A DNA stretch of 64,000 nt, taken from NCBI GenBank assembly GCA_025617745.1, contig CM046861.1, forward strand, positions 11,142,244-11,206,243, read 5' to 3'. The notes below the pieces were generated by a model, which saw only the letters and a program-made list of their open reading frames with translations, made no database searches and was not told the DNA's origin. Position numbers and translations under genes: made by a program. The DNA comes from Heliocidaris erythrogramma (Eukaryota; Echinodermata; Echinoidea; Camarodonta; Echinometridae). Positions 22,726 through 34,868 of the stretch are shown here, in pieces. The stretch's first letter is position 1. The number at the start of each line of letters is the position of its first letter.

Positions 22726-24630
22726 GTGATTCTTCAAAGGCACATCCTTTTGTTTTGTTTCATGGCTGCATTCTTAGATTACAATTTCTGTGATCCCAAG
22801 TGATTGATTTGTATCATGTTAGCTTTCCTGTATCAGAACGACTACCCCTTCAACTCACACCCCTTTCCTACCATCAAGCAGCTTAAAATATTACCATCTT
22901 TGAAAATTTCCTCAGTTAAAATCAAAGAACCACCTCCAGGTAGTTGTCCTAGTAGTAGTGGTCCTAGGAGTAGCTGTCCAGGGGTAGTTGTCCAGGGGGT
23001 AGTTGTCCATCGATAGTTGTCCTGGGAGTCGTTGACTCTGGTCCTCATCCAATACAAGCTTTGTTGGATTATAATGTAATCTTTATTTTTTGGAAATATT
23101 GCATTTATTAACAAACCTCTCTCTGTGCTTTCTGTGTCTCATCCGCCTCAGTTGACAAGATCACAGCAGTAACCACCCTCCTGGATGCCTTCGGTGGAGC
23201 CAGGACCATTCAGAACACCAGTGCTACCAGATGTGCTAACATCTACTCTCTTGACTTTGACCACCTTGGACAGATAGCTTCCAGCTCTATACAGGTAAAT
23301 CATAGTCTTACAAGGAAGAGTGAAAGGGAGTGGGATCATTTAATGGTCAGAAGTCAGACTCTGAGGTAAACCTTTAGAGGAAGCCGATGATGAAAAGATG
23401 TGACCATGGTACCAATGTCTTGCATGCTCTTCTTAGAGGTGCCCTAGAATATACCACATGGTTTATTAGCTGACCTGACATTTAATAGTAAAGATATAAG
23501 GCTTGCGATAGGGTTGTGATTTGGGTTTATGGCGGGTTTAGGGGTAGGGTTAGGGTTAGGTGTAGTCTGTGGTTGAAGTTAGGAATTAGGTTAGTGTTAG
23601 AAAGGACTGTCAATCAATTTTCAGTGGTGCAAAGAATTGTCATAGAACTGAAAAATACATGTACTTGATGTAAGGACAGAAGCACCACAACTTTCTTTTG
23701 AAAGTTTGGGATAAACCAGATTTCCATCCAGTATCTTTATGACTCAAACAAATGAGATGCGTCTTTCTTATCATTTTAGATCCTGATGTTGGAGAAGTAT
23801 CGTATCGTGAGGAAGCCAGAGGAAGAGAGAGCATTCAACATCTTTTACTACCTCATGGCAGGTTCAGACCAATCACTCAGGTAAGAATTGGTGAGGTCAC
23901 TGAAGACCCACATTTAAGGACGTAGTTGTGTTCTGTCAAAGTGAAGAAAGAACTCTTATCCTTTTGATTGCTCCTTCATACATGTGCATTGTATGAGGGA
24001 GAATATCAGTTTACAAAATGTGATATCTCCCTTTTATGTTTTTTAGCTGAATGCTTTTGAATGCATACATGTAGTATTGTATCTCTGAAAGAGGGAGAGA
24101 GAGCAAGAGAAAGAAAGAAAGAAAGAAAGCAAAAGAAAGCAAAAAGGGGAGGGGGTTAAAAGACTGACAGATTACAGCTTCATAACATTGATTTGCCAGA
24201 TAGAAGAAGAATACTCCTTTTAGAATTTGTAGAAATTACCCACCTCACTGTTGCTATGTTACTTTATAATTTAGGAGAAAACAAATGGGTTTCTCGCCAC
24301 AACTATTACAAATTATGACCGTCTGCAGTCATAATATGTAAACAAGTGTCATGGGAGACAGATACATGCAGAGATAAATTGATACATGTATATGAACCAT
24401 AAAACGTAGATCATCGAGACAACTGTCAAAAGACTCCCTGCTCCTACCAATGCACATTTAGAATTGAGCAATTATTATTAGCTTCCTTTTTTAGATATTA
24501 CTGAGTCTCTCGAGACATGTTCAGATATTCATGATATCAGTCAGCAGAGTGTGTAGTGATGGAATGGGTAGAATGATATGTCATTTCTGATTAAGACTGT
24601 GTGCATGTGGCTTGGATACCAGGGTAGAGG

Positions 24631-24666
<36 letters not shown>

Positions 24667-27600
24667 GGAAGGAGAGAGATGGCATAGAGAGGTGATGGGA
24701 AGGGATAAGATTATAGACACAATTTAAGAAGAGGATCAAGTTAAGAATGAGAGAGAGTGCAAGAGGGAAGGAGAGAGAGAGAGAGAAAGAAAGAAAGGGG
24801 GAGGGAAGGAGAGAGATGAGGGGGAGAGAGAAAGTGATAGGAAGGGGAAAGATTATAGATCAACCATCAACTCCCCACCCAAATTGAGTCTGAGGTTGAA
24901 GTCTAGCTGGACAAAGCTACAAGAGTGTTGCTTCAGGAGAGGTGTGATATCGTGGAGGAGTCACCATGGTCACCGTCTCCATGATGGCATCACACCTCAA
25001 TTATTTCTTCTGTGGTATTGGGGATGGAAGGTGTTGGGGTAGGGGTTATTTACGGTGCGATAGCACTGTGAGGGAATGAATAATTGCTTTCACAGCTCTT
25101 AATATCTTGATGGAGTTCCAAAGAACTGAGTCACTTACCATTCTTCTTCAGTGTTCATGTGATTAAAGGGTTTGATCAAAATTCCATTTGACTCTCTTAT
25201 TTATCATCAGTTGAGTTTATTGGTTCTATTTAAAAGGGAGTTTCAGGCTGCCCGATTTCAGGCCTTGTCCCTTTTCTATTTCAGGCTATTCAAGGCTTCT
25301 TATCGTACATCATGTATAGGTCTCCAAACTGTGTAGGGTGTTTTTTTTTCAGGCTTTTTTGATAGAGCTAATTAGCCTCACTGTATGAAAGATGTTGTAG
25401 CTATTCTATTTTTTTTTCCTTATTATTCTTATTGTTAAGAAAATGTGCATTGATTAGCTCTGGAGCTTTTGAAGTAGCATTAAAGAATGGAGCAACTTTT
25501 TAATGAGCAATAATATCTTTCCCTTTTTGCTTATGTCCTAGCCTTCAGTGTTGGGAATAATGAATGATAAATGGAAATGATGATTGTGTGCAATGTTATC
25601 ATTCAGATTTCCACTCCAGGTTTTCACATTATTCAACTTGTCATCTTTATTCTGCATTATTTACTAATCTAATATTTCAGAAAAAAGGTTTGCGGTACAA
25701 CCATGATGTGAGTTGGAATAACTCCACGTTCCGGTCAGAATGCTCTGGCCGTCGTCAGGAACGTGGAGTTTTTCCAACTCACATGGTTGTACCGCAAACC
25801 TTTTTTCTGAATTACAACTTCACCATGCAAACCTTCAAATCCTATATAATCTAATATTGTTTGTGTTCCTCTGCATATTTGATTCCATCTCCAGTCAAGA
25901 CCTGTCACTGCACAAGATGTCCAAGGATAATCCATATATTCAACCTCTACAGAAGGTTAGTGATCATTTACTTTTCATGAGAGATTGGAAAAAAGATGAT
26001 AGATAGAAAAGGGTGGATGAGATTAAGAAATCCATTTCAATCCATGCACGTATATGTACATTACACAGAAATTCTCCCACATGAAACCAATCCTCCGTCA
26101 AGTGAACAGGCTGCCTATCAGGTCAAGGATGCACGACAAGATTCTTCTACTCACCTTTAAAGGGATAGTTCACCCTGACAATAAGTTGGTTTTAATAAAA
26201 GCAGAGAAAAAAGAGAAAAATATTGGTGAAGGTTTGACAAAAATCCATCACGGAATAAGAGAGTTATTGGTGTTTTAAGGTTTAAATTTGTGACGTCATA
26301 TGCGAGCAGCTACCCCATACGTCATGTAATATAAATTCTATAAATTCCCATTTTTCAATAGTTCATGATGACTGAAGATATTTTTCTTAGAGGAGCGGGT
26401 ATGAAATGGTGTTTAAGATGTTATATTGAATGCACAAGTAACACCATTTCCATTTTTCTGAGAAAATGTCATTTTCTGGAATTTATATCACATGACACAT
26501 GGGGAAGCTGCTCGCATGTAACGTCACAAAATCAAAACTTTAAAAATCCATAACTCCATAATTCTAATAATAACGGATTTTCGCCAAACCTTCGCTGATA
26601 TGTTTCTTTTGTTTCTCTGCATTTATTAAAACCAACTTTACGTCAGGGTGAACTATCCCTTTAAATGTATCCACGGTCACGTCCCTCCTTAGTTATCTGA
26701 ACTCATAACTATCAGCCAACCATCGCGGTACTCCCTCTGCTCCTCACAACACATCATGCTCAACTATCCATCTCCTAAGATGCTGCCCACACTTGGTGAC
26801 GGAGCATTTTCAACTGCTGCTCCCAACCTGTGGAGTCAACTACATGTACCTTATATTCTCTGTAACCAACAATCTCTTCAAAAAGCTTCTCAAAAATCAC
26901 ATATACCGTTAATTACATTGTAAACCGCATTTGAACATGTTTAAATGCGCTATTTAAATACATTGTTATTGTTATTACCGGATGAGAGATGGAGGCAGGG
27001 AAAACGGAAAGAAAAGTGTGAGGAAGAGAGAGAGATGGCTCTTATTAAATGTGTGACTTTCAAGCATTCTACTTGCTAGAGTTCATTCCATTATACAATT
27101 ATTATGAGTTATAGTTCTCGCAGTCACAATTTATACTACATGTATTTAATAACTTGGATAATATCACAATCCTGTTAAGTATCTTCATGTCATCATTCTC
27201 TGTTCTCCTCCTAATTTCAGAAAGAGGAGATTGATCATGCTAAGATGATGTGGCAAAAGGTCGTTAATGCATGTCAGCTGCTCAACTTCCCTGCCGATGA
27301 GTGCAAGGGGTTATGGTGTGTCTTAGCAGCTATCATACACCTTGGGGCTGCAGGAGCTACGAAAGGTAAGCAATCAATAAGTTCTGTTACATACATGGAC
27401 ATCTATATCGTCACAGGATTTACAAACCTATATATTGAGCGATTTTGCCAACATTGCAGAAATACTGATAGATATTTTGGTACCATCTGAAAGTGCTTAC
27501 AAAACTATCTTATCCATAAATTTCACACCACAAAATTTTATTTTCAAGACATGTACAAATATAAAAATGACTGCACTTTGAACATAGGGTGTTACAAACG

Positions 27601-30600
27601 GATGTTTGGCATTGTGTCTCATTAACGTTGGACACAAAAAGCTACATACTGTGGGTATCACCACACCAATATGCCAGCTGGTAATGTTTCATGTTTTTGA
27701 AGAAGAAACAAATGGGGATGTAATTAATATTCATGATGTAGATATCATAAAGTAATTTGAATACCAAACAAATTCCAGCATACTACAAATGAACCTGTGA
27801 GTTGTTCAAAGGAAAATGAGCGTGAATATGTCCTTCTGATGAGAATGTTCTAATTTTGTTTTGATTTTCTTAAAGTTGTGACACATGTATTGACTTTGGT
27901 TTATTCTAATGGGTTTTATAATAACGTCATCCCACATTTAGGATCTGGAAGTGCCAAGGCCCAGTTCCTCAACCCATCAGAGGCCCAGAGAGCAGCAACC
28001 CTCCTGGGCGTGTCCCTCGAGGACCTAGCCCGCAACACCTTTAATCCCAAGGCAGCTGGCACCCCAACCAGGTCCAACCTGAGAGCCGTGCCATCTGATG
28101 GAGGATCTGAAGGGAGTGGATCAGGGGGCGCAGCGGAAGCTCTTGAGGGGATGATCTCAGGGCTGTACACAGAGCTGGTCAATGCAGTGGTGTCACTAGT
28201 TAACAGGTATGCTATGGGTAGTTTATAGGCTAAACCCCTTAGATGGTGGGTCTGACAGGGTGTGGGGCAGGGGGCGCTACTAAAGCCCTTGGAGAGATGA
28301 TCTCAGAGCTGTATGCAAACCTCGTCAATGCAGTTGGCTCACTGGTATGCTATGGATACTTTTTAGATCCGCTAGAATGTAGATTTCTTCGTAGACCCTC
28401 TGCGATATGTTACTTAAAGCCATTGAAAGGATGATCTCAGCTGTACACCGACTTCTGTCAACAGACCTTGATGCACAGACTGTTCGTAGGCTTGGACCTT
28501 TCCATGTCATTTCATGTGTCCTTTCTTTTATTTCTACTTTCTGAAATGTCTTAATGTAATTATGTTACAACTTTTCGGATTTTGTTTGGGTGTATTTAAT
28601 TGCCTCAGGTGTTACAATTCATTTGTGTGACAAAGCATATCTTGTCTTAAAAGTAGGTAATATTTCAACACGACACCTGTCTTCCCCAGGGGTCTATCAT
28701 CGACGTACCGCACCAAGTCCTCCATCCTGGTTGTGGACCTCCCTGGTCTACAGATCCCTGAGGGGTGTGGCCGTAAGACTGGTGCTAGCTTCCAAGATCT
28801 CTGTAACAACTACGCGCAGGAGAGACTCCAGCTTCTCTTCCATGATACGGCTGTCACACAGCAGAAAGACAAATATGCTCAGGTATAGAAGGAGTGATTC
28901 TCGCTCTACGATACTATGATACATACTCTCGTGAAAACTGCTCCGTACTGGTCAATTTCTTACTATACTATCCAATGTCCTAACTTCAACTCGGGACAAA
29001 ATACCATATACCTAACCGCAATCCTAACAATAACGCTAAACTATAACCCATTTGCAAGCCCAACTGCAACACCGATGCTTATGGTTGAAAAAATAAAGCC
29101 TGGAGCAATTGTTGCCAAGGAAACTGTTGGATCACTGTTCAGGAAAGGAAGGAGTGATCCTTATGGGGTGTTACAAGAAAGTTACGATTGATTGCAAGTT
29201 GCAACTGATCAATACTGACCAATCAAAATCATTGTTGCAAGCGCATCTTCTTGAATGGGCAGACCCTGAACCATTCAGAATGGTTGTTCTAATTTGCTTT
29301 ACAATTTGCAATTGATTGCAACTTTCTTGCAACACCCCATTAGTCTTTATTGGTATCTGTGAAACATGAAAACTAAAGCAGTAAAAGATTAATTGATTTA
29401 CTTATTGCACATGTATAGACTAATTGTAATCTGTGCAAACCAAGAACTCTGTGTTGTATGAATCTTTGACCCGATTTCATGAACTTGGTCCCCCCCCCCC
29501 CCCCCTCCCATAATGCATAAGATTTAAAATAAATATGTCATGAGACTACATGGTGAGTATTTTGAAGTTAATTATTAGATTTCCAGAGTGGGTTTTTTCA
29601 CCTCTCCCCTTTCCAAGTCTTTTTAGGATTAATGATCTTCATCCAATTCTCAGAAATACCATATGTTCTTTAATACTTTCTGGTAGTTTTTATCATTTTG
29701 TTCTGTGGAAAAGTGAACAAAAGTGCAAACAAATGAATATCTGTAAGAGGTAATATATGGCTATGATTAATAATATACATGTATTTTAGAAAGAGTGTTT
29801 AAAGCTAGCTGCATTAATTAATTTAGACACCTGTGAATAAGTTTAAATTTTCATACAACGATTGCACCTACAGGAGAACATAGAGTGTGATCTTGGTCGA
29901 GAGAATGACACAGAATCTTCACCTGGTCTCATGGTGAATCTGATTGATAGACAACAGGGATTGGTAAGTTTGGGTCACAGTTCACTATCAACCTCTAGAA
30001 TACCGAGCAAAAGATAGCTTTTGTACCCTATTGGGTAAGAATTCTAATCTCTTGCACTATGTGCATGTACGTCCATTTAGTCTGAGATTCTTGGGAATCA
30101 ATCTTCTATAATAAATTATGGTCGGGGACAATTGATAGCCTTTGATCTATCATGTTTGGTTGTGAAATTCAAGCTGAGCTCCTGAGTTGTATTGATTTTC
30201 ATTAGTTTGATACTGAAATTGGAGAAGGACACCAGAGAAGCTTATTCTGCATCTTTCTATTGTATATATATATCTGAGAAATACTGATTCAACAAAATAT
30301 CTTTTCAGCCATTAGACTACTGAAATGTTCTTGTGAAATTAAAAGGTTTTCTTGAAGGTTTGTCCAGTTTGTAATATTATGCAAAGCCATTGTTACTATT
30401 ATCCATGAAACCAGAGATTTTGATCAGATGCTTGGAGTTTTACAATTATTTGTAGAAACTTTCCACATCAATAGCTGTATGCTAACAGGTCCTGGTTCAC
30501 ACTACAAGTTTCTATTAGGTTTTTGTTGGCCACAGTATGTACATGTCCCGATATCAGTTTTACTTTTTGAAATAAGGAAAATGAAATCATTCTCTTTGAT

Positions 30601-33600
30601 ACCCTCTAGATCCGTACCTCAAATCCAGACCTGAGGAACACGGATCAGAAAGGGATCCTGTGGCTCCTGGATGAAGAATCCATCTTTCCTGGAGCCTCCG
30701 ATGATTCCTTCCTGGAGCGCCTTTACCTACACTATCACGAAGAGGCCAACAGATGTGAGTTTAGACATTGATTCTTGGGCATTTCCACAAGGGAAGTAAT
30801 GGAATTTTGAAAAATTTTCACGGTTCCTAGCTATCCTGGATAAAGCGGAAAACTTGATAGAATAGTTACCTTTTTTCCTGTCGGGGAAAAGTGAGGGAAT
30901 TTGAGAAAAATCGCTCTAATCAGGGAAAAATCGGTAGATTTGAGAAAAATCACTGTATTCAGGGAAAAGTCTGGGAATATTATTGGTCAAAAAAAAGTCT
31001 CCTATATTTTGTCTCGTGTCCAAACAATTTATCCCCCAGATGATTGGCTGGGATGGATTTCGGGTATGTCTCATTTAATGATTATAGTAGTTTGAAACTC
31101 TATTTAGAGAAAAAAATCTGAATCTGTGAAAATGTTGTTTTTATGAAATGCTTTGAACCTTGCTTTCTTTCTTAACTTATGCATTGAATGGATTGGTTTC
31201 ATGTTTCCACAAATTGATATACCAATTTTAGAGTCGTCTGAAACACTTGTTATCATATTAACATCTGTTAAAATACAAATTGTTGCACATGGATGGCTTA
31301 AATTTTTAAAAGAATTTCGGTAGTGGAACTTCTCAGTGACTTTAAGCATCCTTTGTGTTCCAACTGCATATAGCAAAAAAAAATATTTTAAAATCAGAAT
31401 TCTTCACATATCAGTCAATGAAGTTCTTGAAATTTTGTGTCCTGACTTATTCCAACATTGTTATTGCCTCTAACCCTTCTTCAGCTGATGGTGCCATCAA
31501 GCAGAGCCCCAATAAGAAGGCCTTTGTCTTAAATCACATCCACGGAACTGTGCCCATCACGTACAACGCCACCAACTGGCTGCGGCAGTCCAGGGAGCAC
31601 CCGGCCATCCGCAGCGCTTCCGTCGTACTCCAAGAATCACAGAAGTAGGTTAATCCTCAGGGAATTGAATGGCACATTAAAGGGGGAATTCCACCCTAGT
31701 ATTTAGTTGATTTGAATAAAAGCAGGAAAATAAAAGAAAAAGAGAAGTGAAAATTTGATCAAAATTTGTTAAGAAATAAGAAAGTTATGAATTTTTGAAG
31801 TTGTAATCAATCAAACACAAATTGGCAACTCAGTGACGAATCTTGCGAGCTCATCTCCCATTTGCCCTGTACTAAAAAAATCATAAATTTCCATTTTCTC
31901 TTTAAAAATATTTTATCATACATACACTCTAGATATAATCATTTTACTTATGTTTTTACACAAACCCTATGTAATCAAAGACAAAGAAAATGAAAATTTA
32001 TGAATTTTTGTGTACAGAGCAAATGGGAGAGAAGCTCGCAAGATCCGTCACAGAGTTGCCTATTTGTATTTGATTGATTACATATTCATAACTTTCTTAT
32101 TCCTTATCAGATTTTTCTCAAACTTTTATTGATATGTTTCTTTAATTTTTCTGCTTCTTTCAAAATCAACTTAATATCAGGAGAGACTTCCCCTTCAAGT
32201 AGTTTATCTCAGTTGAAAACTAAGAAAAATACTCATATTTCATACTAAAGTATTGAATTAAAAACATGCCCAGGTTCTCTCTATGTTCAGGTGTGCATAA
32301 CCAAATTTCAGACCAGTTTAATGGAATCAAAGAAATTTGCGTGTGTTATTTTATGTCCTTTGAGGTAGAATTTTATTTTCATTTTCACTTCCAGACCAAG
32401 CATCAGTCGTCTGTTCATCAGCTTAGCAGGCTCCCTGCCCAGCTCCATGGTTGGGTCAGTAGCTGGCATAGAGGGCAGTTCATCACTACGCAGAGCGTCC
32501 AGTATACGCAGGGCTTGGACCAGCGGAACGGCGGCTATCAAGAGGAAATCACTCTGTCTCCAGGCCAAATACCAAGTGGTAAGTACTTAACATGAATCAG
32601 TTTGTTCTGTGACTTGGTAAATAGCTGTCATATTTATAAATTGTGTGTGTGTTACATGTAATCTTAGGCCTGTTGCACATGTGGAATTAAAAGGAGGCTC
32701 AGTTATTTATGGTAGTTTGATTGCATAAATTAATGGAATAGGAGCAAAAAAAGCTGCATATTTTTATCTTGAATCTGCGTTATTTATTTTTAATGTCAAA
32801 TGTACATTTATGTGAGATATTCTTATTTTTAATGTTATGTATGGTATTGTTACGAAACGTACATGTTCATTGCACCCGTCATCAGTTACGCAATTTGCTT
32901 TATGTGGGACACTGTTTGCACCTTGTCTTGCCAACATATTGTCTGTCTGGAACCAGAAGGGCGTTATCTCTATACAAAATGATATGAGTTAACGCCCTTC
33001 TTGCTCTAAACAGGCGATACATTTCATCTCCTACCTTCAAAAAGGAAATCAAAACAAATTACTTATTGAACTGTAACTCCCGTGTTTCTTCTACCAGGAT
33101 GGTATCATTGAGAGCATCCGTCGCACTCGTCTTCACTTTGTCCACTGTATGTTGCCCCACGATGATGCGGGTCTGTGTGAAGCAAGGATCATCGCAGGCA
33201 AACCCCCCAACTCCCCCTCTAACAGTGACCTGCTGAACGTACCCTTACTACGATCCCAGGTCAGGGGGTCAAAGATGATGGCCGCCATCAGGATCTTCAG
33301 GTTTGGTAAGTAGATAAAACACACGATCTGGCTTCGAGGCAGAAATTTGTTTACCTGTGGTCCAGAGTGAGTGAATGATCGCCTTGTAGCAATTAGAATA
33401 ATAATAATAATAATAATATGAATCTATGTAGCGCCTAATACATTTACGATGTCTTTAAGCGTATTATTACCCTGGTCATCGGATTCATGGCTTGCCGTTT
33501 GCAGATGCTCACAATGCTGATCAAACCACAATGACATTCGCCTCCTACCGGGTACCCATTTAACACCTGGGTGGAGAGAAGCAATGTCCAAGAATGCCTT

Positions 33601-34684
33601 GCTCAAGGACATACATCTACATGTATGTGCTGTGCCCGGGATCGAACCCATGACCTTCGTATCTCCAGTAAAGTGTTGAACCCCTTCCATGCCACCAGAT
33701 TTTTGAGCAATTGTCAAAAAACAAACTTTCCAGAGTTAAATATTAACTTTCAATGCATTTTTTCTTGAGCAAACTGGGCAAAGATATATTGCATAGGAAT
33801 AAACATTATATTTACAGCAAAAGATTCTGTTTGAGGATATATTTTCAAGCCATTCTGAGCCTAAACAAAATGTTTAACACTCAATTTTTGGGGCGGGATT
33901 TGCCTCCCACGGCATGGTAGGGGTTAAACTCCTCAAGTTTGACACCTCATGCCATGGCCTTGCGACATACCAGGGAGGTGCTTTGGGAAGACCGAAGCAA
34001 TTTGGCAGGTTGAAAGCATGCATTGACATACATGTACCTATTACCCTTATTGGTATCCATGTCAGGGAGATTCTACCCTTGGGATGTACATGTATCTTCT
34101 GAAGTCCCATTACACCTGGTATAAGCACCAAAGATGTTATCCAGTGGCGAGGACCGCGCTTACAATACAATAGAATAAATTCATACAATTTACATAACGA
34201 TGCACTCTTAGTAGTATTGCAAGGTTTCACAGCTCTTTACAGAGTTCAAACCAATTAAGTAGGCAACTTAGAGATAGCATCCATTGTGAAAGAGTTATGA
34301 CGTAGATTTTTCTGTTTTTTTTAATACAAGTACATCCAAATTCTTTCTGTTTGAAAATACAGGTTTGAAAAACTTAATGATATATTTACAAATTTACTTG
34401 ATCTTGGTCAGCAAGCTTGTTCATATATTCCCTATTCGCACCTTATGTAGACATAGACTTAGAACAAGTCTAGGCTATTGCCTATAGTTTTGATGTTTGT
34501 TTTGTTTGTTTAGTTGTTTTTTTTTTCTGAACTGCATACTAAATAATATTTTCACCCCTCTCCTCCAGGTTTCCCGGAGAGCATGTTGTTCCAAGAGTTC
34601 AGGTATCGCTTTGAGATCCTGGCCCCTCAAGAAGCCAAGATGCCTGAACCAGTTATGGATGAAAGAAAGGTAAGAATGATGATG

Positions 34685-34715
<31 letters not shown>

Positions 34716-34751
34716 CGATGCTGACGATGATGATGGTTATGGTGATGGTGG

Positions 34752-34782
<31 letters not shown>

Positions 34783-34834
34783 GATGATGATGATGGTGGT
34801 GTTGATGATGGTGATGATGATGATGATGGTGATT

Positions 34835-34868
<34 letters not shown>

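Noticed and set aside
23535..23575. Telomere-like gggttagggttagg
   Set aside because: Only two or three imperfect units inside an intron; similar aaccctaaccct at 3640 is equally short.
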